Notes under the pieces: model-generated
The model's input: only the letters and a program-made list of their open reading frames with translations
Databases searched by the model: none
What the model was told of the DNA's origin: nothing
In this document: positions 18,224-27,772 of the stretch, piece by piece
How positions within the stretch are numbered: the first letter of the stretch is position 1
Layout of the letters: each line of letters starts with the position of its first letter
Translations under genes and position numbers: made by a program
Source of the DNA: Novosphingobium arvoryzae
GTDB lineage: Bacteria > Pseudomonadota > Alphaproteobacteria > Sphingomonadales > Sphingomonadaceae
Reading direction: 5' to 3'
Length of the DNA: 64,000 bases
Assembly: GCF_014652615.1 (NCBI RefSeq)
Contig: NZ_BMZD01000004.1
Coordinates: forward strand, 62,001-126,000

Positions 18224-19912
18224 ATGGCTACTACCGCAGACCATTTCCAGGCGCACGACGACGGGGCGCATGCACACGACGATCATGATCACCTGCCGGG
18301 TTTCTTCGCCCGCTGGTTCATGTCGACCAACCACAAGGACATCGGGACGCTGTACCTGATCTTCGCGATCATCGCGGGGATCATCGGCGGCGCCTTCTCG
18401 GGCATGATGCGTTTCGAGCTGGCCGAGCCGGGCATCCAGTATCTCGACATGTTCGCCAAGTGGTTCGGCAACCCGAACCCCAGCTTTGACCAGCAGCTTC
18501 ACCTGTGGAACGTGCTGATCACCGCGCACGGCCTGATCATGGTGTTCTTCCTGGTCATGCCGGCGATCATCGGTGGCTTCGGCAACTGGTTCATCCCGAT
18601 CATGATCGGCGCGCCGGACATGGCGTTCCCGCGCATGAACAACATCTCGTTCTGGCTGACTGTGGCGGGCTTCGTCTCGCTGCTCTGCTCGGCGTTCGTG
18701 CCGGGCGGCGTGGCCAACGGTGCCGGCGTGGGCTGGACGGCCTATGCACCGCTGTCGACCTATGGCTCGACCGGTCCGGCGATGGACTTCGCGATCTTCT
18801 CGCTGCACCTCGCCGGTGCCGCGTCGATCATGGGCGCGATCAACTTCATCACCACCATCTTCAACATGCGCGCGCCGGGCATGACCCTGCACAAGATGCC
18901 GCTGTTCGTGTGGTCGGTGCTGGTCACCGCGTTCCTGCTGCTGCTGGCGCTGCCGGTGCTGGCCGCCGCGATCACCATGCTGATCACCGACCGTAACTTC
19001 GGCACCACCTTCTTCGATCCGTCGGGCGGTGGCGATCCGATCCTGTACCAGCACCTGTTCTGGTTCTTCGGTCACCCCGAAGTGTACATCATGATCCTGC
19101 CGGCCTTCGGCATCATCAGCCAGATCGTCTCGACCTTCTCGAAGAAGCCGGTGTTCGGCTACCTCGGCATGGCCTACGCGATGGTCGCCATCGGCGTAGT
19201 CGGGTTCGTCGTGTGGGCGCACCACATGTACACCTCGGGCCTGTCGGTTAACACCAAGATGTACTTCACGGCCGCGACGATGGTGATCGCCGTGCCGACC
19301 GGCGTGAAGATCTTCTCGTGGATCGCGACGATGTGGGGCGGCAGCCTCGAGTTCAAGTCGCCGATGGTCTGGGCGCTGGGCTTCATCTTCCTGTTCACCG
19401 TGGGCGGCGTGACCGGCGTGGTCCTGGCCAACGGCGGCGTGGACGACGTGCTGCACGACACCTACTACGTGGTGGCGCACTTCCACTACGTGCTGTCGCT
19501 GGGCGCGGTGACGGGCCTGTTCGCGGGCTTCTACTACTGGTTCCCGAAGATGAGCGGCCGGATGCACTCCGAGTTCCTGTCGCACCTGCACTTCTGGGTG
19601 TTCTTCGTCGGCGTGAACCTGATCTTCTTCCCGCAGCACTTCCTGGGTCTGCAGGGGATGCCGCGCCGCTATCCGGACTACACCCCGGCCTATGAATACT
19701 GGAACGCGATCTCGACGCTGGGCTACAAGATCATGGCCGCAAGCCTCGTGATCTGGTTCATCAACATCATCTACGCCTTCACCGCTGGCAAGAAGGCTCC
19801 GGCCAACTACTGGGGCGAAGGCGCGACGACGCTGGAATGGACCCTGTCGAGCCCGCCGCCGTTCCACCAGTTCGAAACCCTGCCCGTCATCGACGACAAG
19901 GGTCATCACTGA
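18224..19912 (+). CDS. ctaD: Cytochrome c oxidase subunit I
   Basis: Catalytic aa3-type subunit with haem a and the haem a3-CuB site; pumps protons. 562 residues, about 12 transmembrane helices. [13 protein letters not shown], the CuB and proton-channel segment [27 protein letters not shown], and the haem ligands in [12 protein letters not shown] are intact. AAGGACAAGG precedes the ATG at good spacing. The 30-base gap to ctaC indicates one operon, ending at the terminator near 19955. Confidence 0.98.
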   Translation: MATTADHFQAHDDGAHAHDDHDHLPGFFARWFMSTNHKDIGTLYLIFAIIAGIIGGAFSGMMRFELAEPGIQYLDMFAKWFGNPNPSFDQQLHLWNVLITAHGLIMVFFLVMPAIIGGFGNWFIPIMIGAPDMAFPRMNNISFWLTVAGFVSLLCSAFVPGGVANGAGVGWTAYAPLSTYGSTGPAMDFAIFSLHLAGAASIMGAINFITTIFNMRAPGMTLHKMPLFVWSVLVTAFLLLLALPVLAAAITMLITDRNFGTTFFDPSGGGDPILYQHLFWFFGHPEVYIMILPAFGIISQIVSTFSKKPVFGYLGMAYAMVAIGVVGFVVWAHHMYTSGLSVNTKMYFTAATMVIAVPTGVKIFSWIATMWGGSLEFKSPMVWALGFIFLFTVGGVTGVVLANGGVDDVLHDTYYVVAHFHYVLSLGAVTGLFAGFYYWFPKMSGRMHSEFLSHLHFWVFFVGVNLIFFPQHFLGLQGMPRRYPDYTPAYEYWNAISTLGYKIMAASLVIWFINIIYAFTAGKKAPANYWGEGATTLEWTLSSPPPFHQFETLPVIDDKGHH

Positions 19913-19954
19913 GAACGGTCTGACGGCAAGCTTGCCTGATTGCTGAAACGAACG

Positions 19955-19983
19955 CGCCCCGGCCCATAAAGCCGGGGCGTTTT
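19955..19983 (+). terminator. Rho-independent terminator after ctaD
   Basis: A perfect 9-bp stem (cgccccggc at 19955-19963 with gccggggcg at 19971-19979) closes a 7-base loop. TTTT follows at 19980-19983. It separates ctaCD from the rest of the oxidase assembly genes. Confidence 0.85.
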
Positions 19984-20111
19984 CGTGTGCTCGTGCGCTT
20001 TCCGCATTGCGGGCCGTGCAGGGACGCGGCAATCCATTGGCGAAGCGCCAAGATGCGCCGGATCGCGGTGCGGTGGTGCTGCACGCGATGACGACAGGGG
20101 AAGGACGAACG

Positions 20112-21095
20112 ATGCCCGAATTGCGCCAGATCGACTGCGGCGAAGTTACCTTGCGTTGCGCCATCGAGGGGCCTGTCGTCGGTACCGCGCCACTGGCGAT
20201 CATGGTCCACGGCTTTCCGGAAAGCTGGTATTCGTGGCGTCACCAGCTGGGGCCGGTCGCGGCGGCCGGGTTTACCGCATGCGCCATCGACGTGCGCGGC
20301 TATGGCGGGTCGGACAAGCCCCATGCGGTCGACGCCTATGCGATGGAGCGGCTGGTCGGCGATCTGGTCTGCCTGCGCGATGCGTTGGTGCCGGGCCAGC
20401 AGGTGGTGCTGATCGGGCACGATTGGGGCGCACCGATCGTCTGGAATTCCACGCTGGCCCGGCCGGACGTGTTCCGCGCGGTGGCGGCGATGTCGGTCCC
20501 GTTCGCGGGCGTGCCGGACCGCCCGTTTACCGAGGTGTTCCGCGAACACTTCACCAGCCAGGGCCGGTTCTTTTACCAGGAGTTCTTTCAGGAACCCGGC
20601 GTGGCCGAGGCGGAGGCCGAGGCCGATCCGCGCGCGTTCCTGCGCAAGATGCTCTATTCAATCTCGGGCGATGCGCCGCTGGGCAACCACTGGGACAAGC
20701 CGCTGGGCGCGACGTTCCTTGAAGGGTTGCCGGATGTCGCCGACCCGGACGGGCTGCCCGGCTGGCTGAGCGATGCGGACCTGACGTTCTATGCCGGTGA
20801 AATGACCGCTTCGGGCTTTCGCGGTCCGCTCAACCGCTATCGCAACCACGAGGCCGATTTTGCCTGGGCACAGCAGTTCCGGGGTCGGCGAATCGAGTGC
20901 CCGGCGCTGTTCATCGGCGGCACGCGCGATCCCGCCACGTCGCTGTTCGGCGCCGTGGCAGACCCGGTGGCGATGATGCGTCCGCTCGTTCCCAACGTGG
21001 AAGGCCACATTCTGGAAGGCTGCGGCCACTGGACCCAGCAGGAGCGACCGGCAGAGGTCAATGCGCTGCTCGTCGATTGGCTCGAAAGACTGTAG
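20112..21095 (+). CDS. Alpha/beta hydrolase, epoxide hydrolase-like
   Basis: 327 residues from an ATG with GGGGAAGGA upstream. HGFPESWYSW is the oxyanion-hole motif, Asp104 in GHDWGAP the nucleophile, and GCGHW near the C-terminus the catalytic His. This set is characteristic of soluble epoxide hydrolases; haloalkane dehalogenases are the main alternative. It is an odd insertion between ctaD and ctaB, after a terminator, so it probably has its own promoter. Confidence 0.88.
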   Translation: MPELRQIDCGEVTLRCAIEGPVVGTAPLAIMVHGFPESWYSWRHQLGPVAAAGFTACAIDVRGYGGSDKPHAVDAYAMERLVGDLVCLRDALVPGQQVVLIGHDWGAPIVWNSTLARPDVFRAVAAMSVPFAGVPDRPFTEVFREHFTSQGRFFYQEFFQEPGVAEAEAEADPRAFLRKMLYSISGDAPLGNHWDKPLGATFLEGLPDVADPDGLPGWLSDADLTFYAGEMTASGFRGPLNRYRNHEADFAWAQQFRGRRIECPALFIGGTRDPATSLFGAVADPVAMMRPLVPNVEGHILEGCGHWTQQERPAEVNALLVDWLERL

Positions 21096-21143
21096 CAATC
21101 GGCCTTTCCAGCGACGCCGCGGCAGACTATAGCGCCGACGATC

Positions 21144-22058
21144 ATGACTGCCCAAGCTGCCCCTGCCGTGCATCCGCTGCCCGCTGACTGGCGCGATTTC
21201 TTCGCGCTGACCAAGCCGCGCGTGATGACGCTGGTGATCTTCACCGGGCTGTGCGGGCTGCTCGCCGCGCCGGGGCCGGTCAACCCGCTGATCGGGTTCA
21301 CCGCGATCCTGTGCATCGCCATCGGCGCGGGCGGATCGGCCGCGCTCAACCAGTGGTGGGAAGCCGACCTTGACGCCCTGATGAAGCGCACGGCTGATCG
21401 TCCGCTGCCATCAGGTCGGATGCAGCGCCACTCCGCGCTCAGTTTCGGCCTGATTCTGGCGCTCGCATCGGTGTTTGTCATGGCCGTGGCAGTGAGCTGG
21501 CTGGCCGCGCTGATCCTGGCGATCTCGATCGTCTATTATTCGGTCGTCTACACGATCTGGCTCAAGCCGCGCACGCCGCAGAACATCGTGATTGGTGGCG
21601 GGGCCGGGGCATTTCCGCCGATGATCGGCTGGATCGCCGCGACCGGCGAGATCACGCTGATGCCGATCCTGCTGTTCGCGATCATCTTTTTCTGGACCCC
21701 GCCGCATTTCTGGGCGCTCGCGCTGTTCGTCGAGACGGACTATGCCAAGGCGGGAATTCCGATGATGCCGGTTGTGGCCGGGCATCATTCCACGCGCCGC
21801 CAGATCCTGGTCTATGCGGTGCTGCTGCTTCCGCTCAGCCTGGCACCGTTCTGGTTTGCCGGGGCTGGGGCGGTCTATGGCGCTTCGGCGCTGCTGCTGT
21901 CGGCAGTGTTCCTGCTGCTCAGCTTACGTGTCGCGGTGTTCCGGGGGGACGCGACGGACATGGACATGCGCCCTGAAAAGCGCCTGTTCGCCTTCTCGGT
22001 CATCTACCTGTTCGCGCTGTTCGGCGCGCTGGTGGCCGACCGTTGGATCATGGGATAA
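21144..22058 (+). CDS. ctaB: Protoheme IX farnesyltransferase (haem O synthase)
   Basis: Adds a farnesyl tail to haem B, the first step to haem A. 304 residues, polytopic. [20 protein letters not shown] contains the prenyltransferase Asp-rich motif, and [20 protein letters not shown] is the conserved COX10 segment. Followed within five bases by the small CoxF-like gene. Confidence 0.97.
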   Translation: MTAQAAPAVHPLPADWRDFFALTKPRVMTLVIFTGLCGLLAAPGPVNPLIGFTAILCIAIGAGGSAALNQWWEADLDALMKRTADRPLPSGRMQRHSALSFGLILALASVFVMAVAVSWLAALILAISIVYYSVVYTIWLKPRTPQNIVIGGGAGAFPPMIGWIAATGEITLMPILLFAIIFFWTPPHFWALALFVETDYAKAGIPMMPVVAGHHSTRRQILVYAVLLLPLSLAPFWFAGAGAVYGASALLLSAVFLLLSLRVAVFRGDATDMDMRPEKRLFAFSVIYLFALFGALVADRWIMG

Positions 22059-22062
22059 GTCG

Positions 22063-22209
22063 ATGACCCTACCGGAAAACAACGATGCCGAACGCCGCCG
22101 TATCCAGAAAGGGCGGAACATTGCGCTGGGCCTGGTGCTGCTGGGCTTTGTCGTGCTGTTCTATTTCCTCACCTTTGTGAAGATGGCTCCGCAAGGCAAT
22201 GCTGGCTGA
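22063..22209 (+). CDS. Small single-span protein between ctaB and ctaG (CoxF-like)
   Basis: 48 residues: a charged head (MTLPENNDAERRRIQKGRN) followed by one hydrophobic helix. Alphaproteobacterial cox clusters often carry such a small protein here. The ctaG start lies inside its last 11 bases, supporting real translation. Function in oxidase assembly is inferred from position only. Confidence 0.7.
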   Translation: MTLPENNDAERRRIQKGRNIALGLVLLGFVVLFYFLTFVKMAPQGNAG

Positions 22210-22750
22210 CGCGCTCCCCCGCAATCGCAACGCCCGCACCGGCCTGATCGCGCTGGGCGGGGCCCTTGCCATGCTCGGCCTGGGGTTCGCCTCGGTCCCG
22301 CTTTACCGGCTGTTCTGCCAGGTTACCGGCTTTGGCGGCACGACCATGAAGGTCAGCGAGGCGCAGGCCTCGACCGTCAAGGTTGCAGCCGGAAGCATCT
22401 CGGTCCGTTTCGATGCCAACGTCGACCGTGGCATGCCGTGGAAGTTCGCGCCGCAGCAGGTCACGCAGGAGATGCGGATCGGCACGCGCAAGATGGCGTT
22501 CTACAAGGCGGAAAACCTGTCGGACAAGCCGGTGACAGGTGTCGCCAGCTTCAACGTCGAGCCGGAATACGTTGGCAAGTACTTCAACAAGATCCAGTGC
22601 TTCTGCTTTGAGCGGCAGACGCTGCAGCCCGGCCAGTCGATCGACATGCCGGTGATCTATTACGTCGACCCCAAGATCCTCGACGATCCGGAAGCGAAGA
22701 ACGTCGAGCAGATCACGCTGAGCTACACTTTCCACGTTGCTGCGGAATAG
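22199..22750 (+). CDS. ctaG: Cytochrome c oxidase assembly protein CtaG (Cox11)
   Basis: Delivers copper to the CuB site. 183 residues with one N-terminal transmembrane helix (about 17-37) and a periplasmic immunoglobulin-like domain. The copper-binding KIQCFCFERQTLQPGQ and the early CQVTGFGGT are the Cox11 signatures. It overlaps the preceding small gene by 11 bases. Confidence 0.97.
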   Translation: MLADALPRNRNARTGLIALGGALAMLGLGFASVPLYRLFCQVTGFGGTTMKVSEAQASTVKVAAGSISVRFDANVDRGMPWKFAPQQVTQEMRIGTRKMAFYKAENLSDKPVTGVASFNVEPEYVGKYFNKIQCFCFERQTLQPGQSIDMPVIYYVDPKILDDPEAKNVEQITLSYTFHVAAE

Positions 22751-22855
22751 CCGCGCAAAGACACTGGACCGGGTGAAGTCAGCACGATAAGGGCGTCTGG
22801 AATTTTGGCCCGCGCGTTCGCGGTGGGCAGAGGGATAAACGGGGACCAAACCATC

Positions 22856-23677
22856 ATGGCCGGAACCAAGAATCACGATTTTCACATCCTGCCGCCCGAT
22901 CTGGTGCCGCTGATGACCACCATCGGCGCGTTCACCTTCACGACCGGCATGGTGCTGAACATGCACGACATGGCCGGTGGCAAGGTCGTGCCCTGGCTGG
23001 GGCTGGCGCTGCTGATCGCTTCGGCCTGGCAGTGGTTCGCCAAGATCATCCAGGAAGCCCACGCGGGCGATCATACCCCGGTGGTGCAGTTGCATCAGCG
23101 CTACGGGATGATCCTGTTCATCGCTTCGGAAGTGATGTTCTTCGTCGGCTGGTTCTGGGCGTTCTTCGATTTCGCGCTGTTCCCCTCGGAAGTGGCCGAA
23201 GTGGTGGGCGGGCAATTCCCGCCGGTGGCCATCGAGGAAGTGATCAACGCCTTCGATCTGCCGCTGCTGAACACCCTCATCCTGCTGTGCTCGGGCACCA
23301 CGGTGACCTGGGCGCACCATTCGCTGATCCACGGTGATCGCGACGGCCTGAAGAAGGGGCTGTGGGCCACGGTGGCGCTGGGCCTGCTGTTCACCTCGAT
23401 CCAGGCGTATGAATATGCCGCCGCTCCGTTCGGCTTCGGTGGCAACACCTACAGCTCGGCGTTCTACATGGCGACCGGCTTCCACGGGTTCCACGTGATC
23501 ATCGGCACGATCATGCTGATCGTCTGCCTGAAGCGCGCCTACAACGGCGACTTCACGCCCAAGCAGCACTTCGGTTTTGAAGCCGCTGCCTGGTACTGGC
23601 ACTTCGTCGACGTCGTGTGGCTGTTCCTGTTCGTCGCGGTCTATGTCTGGGGCGGCTGGGGCTATCCCACGCACTGA
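22856..23677 (+). CDS. ctaE: Cytochrome c oxidase subunit III
   Basis: Third core subunit of the aa3 oxidase, about seven transmembrane helices, 273 residues. VMFFVGWFWAFFDFALFP, TTVTWAHHSLI, TGFHGFHVIIGT and WYWHFVDVVWLFLF are typical. The ATG at 22856 fits MAGTKNHDFHILPP, the normal N-terminus. Its stop overlaps the next ATG (TGATG). The 105 bases before it hold no feature I can name with confidence. Confidence 0.97.
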   Translation: MAGTKNHDFHILPPDLVPLMTTIGAFTFTTGMVLNMHDMAGGKVVPWLGLALLIASAWQWFAKIIQEAHAGDHTPVVQLHQRYGMILFIASEVMFFVGWFWAFFDFALFPSEVAEVVGGQFPPVAIEEVINAFDLPLLNTLILLCSGTTVTWAHHSLIHGDRDGLKKGLWATVALGLLFTSIQAYEYAAAPFGFGGNTYSSAFYMATGFHGFHVIIGTIMLIVCLKRAYNGDFTPKQHFGFEAAAWYWHFVDVVWLFLFVAVYVWGGWGYPTH

Positions 23678-24066
23678 TGCCTGACGGCAGCAACCAAGCA
23701 TCCGAAGGGCAGCCGGGACTCGTTCCGGCTGCCCTTTTCGGTCTGTGCCCGCAATGCGGCGCGCGCACGCTGTTTGCCGGACTGGCGCGGTTCGCACCGC
23801 GTTGCCGGGTCTGCGGTCTGGACTATGGGCAGTTCAACGTGGGTGACGGACCGGCGGCGTTCCTGACGCTGCTGATCGGCGCGCTCACGCTGGTGCTGGC
23901 GCTGTGGCTGGAGTTCAGCTGGCATCCGCCGGTCTGGGTCCATGCCCTGGTCTGGATCCCGTTCGTGGCCGGGACCACGCTATGGGGCCTTCGCGTCGCC
24001 AAGGCGGCACTGCTGATAACGGAATTCCGGCGCGATGCCGGTGAAGGGCGGTTGAAGGATCAATGA
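23677..24066 (+). CDS. DUF983 membrane protein with zinc-ribbon-like cysteines
   Basis: 129 residues. CPQCG and CRVCG cysteine pairs precede two hydrophobic helices (about 62-82 and 88-108). DUF983 proteins are common in alphaproteobacterial cox operons, between ctaE and SURF1 as here. Start overlaps the ctaE stop. Molecular role unknown. Confidence 0.9.
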   Translation: MPDGSNQASEGQPGLVPAALFGLCPQCGARTLFAGLARFAPRCRVCGLDYGQFNVGDGPAAFLTLLIGALTLVLALWLEFSWHPPVWVHALVWIPFVAGTTLWGLRVAKAALLITEFRRDAGEGRLKDQ

Positions 24067-24638
24067 GGCGGATTCCGGTTCTTGCGACGCTGCTGGTGGT
24101 CGGAGCGATTGGCGTGATGATCGCGCTGGGCGTGTGGCAGCTCGGCCGCGCGCAGCAGAAGGAAGCCCTGCTGGCAAGCTATGCGGCGGTCGGCGGCAAC
24201 ACGGCCGAAGTGCCGTTCCCGGCCACGGCCAAAGCGGCCGAGCCGGTGCTGTTCCGCCGCAGCCGGGTGGATTGCCGACCGAGCGGACCGGACGCGCCGG
24301 TTGCAGGGCATAACGCCGCTGGCACCACCGGCTGGGCCCATGCCTTCATCTGCCCGCTGCCGGGTGGGGGCAGTGCGGAAGTGCTGATCGGCTGGTCGAA
24401 AGATCTGCAGCCCCGCGTGTGGACCGGCGGCGTGGTGACCGGCACCGTCGCGCTGGGGGCCGGGGAAACGGTCCGCCTGATCGCCGATCCGCCGCTTGCC
24501 GGGCTGGATGCCAACGCCCGGCCCGATCCGGCCAGCATTCCCAACAACCATCTGTCCTATGCGATCCAGTGGTTCCTGTTCGCACTTACCGCGCTGGTGA
24601 TCTACGCGATCGCACTGCGCAAGCGGATGGCGCTCTAG
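24063..24638 (+). CDS. SURF1-family cytochrome oxidase biogenesis protein
   Basis: 191 residues with a hydrophobic helix at each end (about 5-24 and 166-184), the SURF1 topology. LGVWQLGRAQQKEALL matches the family start, and NNHLSYAIQWFLFA the conserved end. Thought to help insert haem A into subunit I. Overlaps the DUF983 gene by four bases. Confidence 0.93.
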   Translation: MRRIPVLATLLVVGAIGVMIALGVWQLGRAQQKEALLASYAAVGGNTAEVPFPATAKAAEPVLFRRSRVDCRPSGPDAPVAGHNAAGTTGWAHAFICPLPGGGSAEVLIGWSKDLQPRVWTGGVVTGTVALGAGETVRLIADPPLAGLDANARPDPASIPNNHLSYAIQWFLFALTALVIYAIALRKRMAL

Positions 24639-24679
24639 GGTTTCAATTCGCGCAAACTCCGGCTAACGCCCGCCGCGCG

Positions 24680-26080
24680 ATGGAATATATCTCAACCCGT
24701 GGAAGCGCCCCGGCGCTCGATTTCGAAGGCGCAACGCTCGCCGGTCTGGCCAGCGATGGTGGTCTGTATGTGCCGCGCGAATGGCCGCGTTTCTCGAAAG
24801 AGGAGATCGCCGGGTTTGCCGGGCTGTCCTATGCCGAGTTGGCGCAGCGGATCATGCTGCCTTTCGTGGGAGACAGCCTGACGCCGGAACGGCTGCTGGA
24901 ACTGACTACCCAGGCCTATGGCCGCTTTGCGCATAAGGCGGTGACCCCGCTGAAGCAGCTGGACGAGCAGCAGTGGCTGCTGGAGCTGTTCCACGGCCCG
25001 ACGCTGGCGTTCAAGGACGTCGCGCTGCAACTGCTGGGCCTGTTGTTCGAGGAATTCCTGGGCCGGGGCGGCGATCCGCTGACCATCGTCGGGGCGACAT
25101 CGGGCGATACCGGTTCCGCCGCGATTGACGCGGTCGCGGGCCGTGCGCGGGTCGATATCTTCATGCTGCACCCCAAGGGGCGCGTGTCGGACGTCCAGCG
25201 GCGCCAGATGACCACGGTGCTGGCTCCCAACGTCCACAACATCGCCATCGAAGGCACGTTCGACGATGCGCAGGCGATGGTGAAGCGGATGTTCAACGAT
25301 CAGGGCATGACCAGCCGGTTCAGCATCGGCGCGGTCAATTCGATCAACTGGGCACGGTTGATGGCGCAAGTGGTCTATTACTTCGCCGCCGGGCTGCAAC
25401 TGGGCGCGCCGCACCGCGAAGTGGCCTTTGCCGTGCCGACCGGCAATTTCGGGGACGTGTTCGCGGGCTATGTTGCGGCGCAGATGGGCCTGCCGGTGGC
25501 GAAGCTGATCGTGGCGACCAACGTCAACGACATCCTGCATCGCGCGCTGACCTCGGGCGACTATTCCGCCGGTACGGTCACGCCCACGGCGGCGCCGTCG
25601 ATGGACATCCAGGTTTCCTCCAACTTCGAACGGCTGCTGTTCGACCTCGGCGGACGCGATGGCGCGGCGCTGGCGGCGCAGATGGCCGGGTTCGAATCGA
25701 CCAAGGTGATGCAGCTGACCAACGCGCAGCGCGAAGGCGCGGCCCGGTTGTTCACCAGCGCCCGTGCCGATGCCAGCGACATGGCCAACGCGATTCGCTG
25801 GGCCTGGGAAGAATGCGGTGAGCTGCTCGATCCGCACACCGCCATCGGCCTGCATGCGGCGCGGAACGCGGGGCTGCCCGCGGATGTTCCGGTTGTCACG
25901 CTGGCGACGGCCCATCCGGCCAAGTTCCGCGACGCGGTGGAACGGGCAACCGGCCAGCGGCCGACCTTGCCCGCGCGGATCGGCGACCTGTTCGAGCGCG
26001 AGGAGCGCCTGATCGAGTTGCCCGGCGATTATGACACGATTGCCGCCCATGTTGCGGCCCATGCGGTCGCGCGGGGATAA
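24680..26080 (+). CDS. thrC: Threonine synthase
   Basis: PLP enzyme turning O-phosphohomoserine into threonine. 466 residues, the long gamma-proteobacterial/fungal class. Lys112 in HGPTLAFKDVALQ binds PLP, and GATSGDTGSAA is the phosphate loop. MEYISTRG is the usual start, yet no clear Shine-Dalgarno lies before the ATG at 24680. Linked to SURF1, as in other alphaproteobacteria. Stop overlaps the next ATG (TAATG). Confidence 0.97.
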   Translation: MEYISTRGSAPALDFEGATLAGLASDGGLYVPREWPRFSKEEIAGFAGLSYAELAQRIMLPFVGDSLTPERLLELTTQAYGRFAHKAVTPLKQLDEQQWLLELFHGPTLAFKDVALQLLGLLFEEFLGRGGDPLTIVGATSGDTGSAAIDAVAGRARVDIFMLHPKGRVSDVQRRQMTTVLAPNVHNIAIEGTFDDAQAMVKRMFNDQGMTSRFSIGAVNSINWARLMAQVVYYFAAGLQLGAPHREVAFAVPTGNFGDVFAGYVAAQMGLPVAKLIVATNVNDILHRALTSGDYSAGTVTPTAAPSMDIQVSSNFERLLFDLGGRDGAALAAQMAGFESTKVMQLTNAQREGAARLFTSARADASDMANAIRWAWEECGELLDPHTAIGLHAARNAGLPADVPVVTLATAHPAKFRDAVERATGQRPTLPARIGDLFEREERLIELPGDYDTIAAHVAAHAVARG

Positions 26081-26991
26081 TGGCCGATCTCGATCCGCAG
26101 GCCCGCTTGCTCTGCGGCGAGGGCTGGTCCGATTATGGCCTGATCGACAGCGGCGACGGGCGCAAGCTGGAACGGTACGGCCCGCACCGCTTCATCCGCC
26201 CCGATGCGCAGGCGCTGTGGGCGCCCCGGCTGGAACGCTGGAAGTCTGATGGGGAGTTCGTGCCCGGATCGGACGAGGACGGCGGCGGGCGCTGGCAGTT
26301 TGCCAACCCGGTTCCGCGCGACGGTTGGCCGCTGGGCTGGCCCAACGGTGAGGACGCCGTGCGCTTTACCGCGCAGTGCACCCCGTTCCGCCACCTGGGC
26401 TTCTTCCCGGACATGGCCCCGGTGTGGGACTGGATGGGGACGCAACTGGGCGAGCGGCGCGATGCGTCGACGCTCAACCTGTTCGGTTACACCGGCGTCG
26501 GTACTCTGGCGCTGTCGCGCTATGGCGCGGTGACGCACGTCGATGCGTCGAAGAAATCCGTCACCCAGGCGCGCGCCAATGCCGCGCTGTCAGGCATGGA
26601 CGGGCGGCCGATTCGCTGGATCGTGGACGATGCGGCCAAGTTCACCGCCCGCGAAGTGCGGCGGGGCAAGCGCTATGACGGGATCATCCTCGACCCGCCC
26701 AAGTTCGGTCGCGGACCGGAAGGCGAAGTCTGGCGGCTGGAGGATCACCTGCCGGGGCTGGTGCATGATTGCGCCAAGCTGCTCGATGCGGACAGCAAGT
26801 TCCTGTTCCTGACGGTTTACGCGGTGCGCATGTCGTCGCTGGCGATCGGCGGCCTGCTGGCCGAAGCCTGTGCGGACCTGCCCGGCGTGGTCGAGCACGG
26901 CGAACTGGTGGTGCGCGAAGAGGGCGAGGGCGGAATCGGCGCAGGCCGCATGCTGCCCACGGCCATTTTCGCCCGCTGGCGGAACGGCTAG
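26080..26991 (+). CDS. Class I SAM-dependent rRNA methyltransferase-like protein
   Basis: 303 residues. TLNLFGYTGVGTLALSRYGA is SAM motif I, the acidic residue in HVDASKKSVTQARAN follows, and ILDPPKFGRGP is the DPPK motif of the RlmI/RlmK-type RNA cytosine methyltransferase group. It lacks the N-terminal PUA domain of RlmI. The RNA target cannot be named. Start overlaps the thrC stop. Confidence 0.88.
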   Translation: MADLDPQARLLCGEGWSDYGLIDSGDGRKLERYGPHRFIRPDAQALWAPRLERWKSDGEFVPGSDEDGGGRWQFANPVPRDGWPLGWPNGEDAVRFTAQCTPFRHLGFFPDMAPVWDWMGTQLGERRDASTLNLFGYTGVGTLALSRYGAVTHVDASKKSVTQARANAALSGMDGRPIRWIVDDAAKFTAREVRRGKRYDGIILDPPKFGRGPEGEVWRLEDHLPGLVHDCAKLLDADSKFLFLTVYAVRMSSLAIGGLLAEACADLPGVVEHGELVVREEGEGGIGAGRMLPTAIFARWRNG

Positions 26992-27048
26992 ATGACTTGT
27001 CCGTTTCGGCGGGCCGGTGCCGCAACTGCTATCTGGACGGCCCGCAAT

Positions 27049-27069
27049 TTAGTAAGTAAAGCATACTAA
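27049..27069. promoter_or_regulatory. AT-rich inverted repeat before folB
   Basis: TTAGTA (27049-27054) and TACTAA (27064-27069) form an inverted repeat with a 9-base spacer, ending two bases before the folB ATG. The whole is an AT-rich patch in GC-rich DNA. It may be an operator or part of a promoter; no canonical ribosome binding site is visible. Confidence 0.35.
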
Positions 27070-27071
27070 TT

Positions 27072-27443
27072 ATGACCGACAGTCTGATCCTTGAGGTTGC
27101 TGATTTCGAACACGATGTCCTGACTGGCATCTATTCGGAGGAAACCGGCCGCCCGCAGCCGCTGCGCTTCACCATCACCGTGCGGCTGAAGCCCGCAGAC
27201 CGGTACGAGCCGGACACGCCGCTCGACGCCAGCAAAAACTACATGGACCTGAAGTTCGCCGCGTCCGAAGCCCTGCCGCAGGGCGTGCATTTCAAGCTGA
27301 TCGAGGCGGTCGCGGATCACATCTGCGAAACCCTGTTCGTGCAGGACGCGCGGGTGGAGGCCGTGACGGTGAAGATCGTCAAGCTGGCGATCAGCGAGAA
27401 TGGCGAACGGATCGGCATGACCCTGACGCGGGAGCGCAAGTGA
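27072..27443 (+). CDS. folB: Dihydroneopterin aldolase-family protein
   Basis: Folate pathway, cleaving dihydroneopterin to hydroxymethyl-dihydropterin. 123 residues of the T-fold: VLTGIYSEETGRPQPLRFTI near the N-terminus and VKIVKLAISENGERIGMTL near the end. FolX (epimerase) is the alternative. Its stop overlaps the next ATG (TGATG). Confidence 0.85.
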   Translation: MTDSLILEVADFEHDVLTGIYSEETGRPQPLRFTITVRLKPADRYEPDTPLDASKNYMDLKFAASEALPQGVHFKLIEAVADHICETLFVQDARVEAVTVKIVKLAISENGERIGMTLTRERK

Positions 27444-27772
27444 TGCAGCCGGTGCGGATCGCGGGCTTGCCGGATGATCCCCTGGCTGCCGCCGCGCGGT
27501 TCCACGCCGAACTGGTTCCCGCCCTGCCGACAGAGGGTGACGTGTTGCTGGTATTCGCCCCGGCCGAGCACCCGCACCGGGGTTGGCGCGAAGCGGCGGT
27601 TGGCGCGCTGGGCCGCGCTTTCGCTCCGCGCCGGATCAACGCCATCGCCAGCGACAATCCGGACGCAGTGGATTCTGCGCTGGCCTATCTCGCCACGGCG
27701 CAGGGGCTGACCGGGCAATATCTGCCACTGGATGACGCCGGGGCCGGGGCTGTGTTACCGTCTGGCGCATGA
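27443..27772 (+). CDS. Short protein with an SDR-like C-terminus
   Basis: 109 residues. The end, [20 protein letters not shown], resembles the last strand of short-chain dehydrogenases (the xTGQxxxxDGG segment). The N-terminal GxxxGxG nucleotide loop and the YxxxK pair are absent. It could be a decayed FolM-type pteridine reductase, given its overlap with folB, or an independent small protein. Start overlaps the folB stop and its stop overlaps the moaA ATG. Confidence 0.65.
   Translation: MQPVRIAGLPDDPLAAAARFHAELVPALPTEGDVLLVFAPAEHPHRGWREAAVGALGRAFAPRRINAIASDNPDAVDSALAYLATAQGLTGQYLPLDDAGAGAVLPSGA

Noticed and set aside
18218-20203. A 661-codon open frame opposite ctaD
   Set aside because: Its His/Arg/Asp-rich composition is an antisense artefact; ctaD on the other strand is certain.
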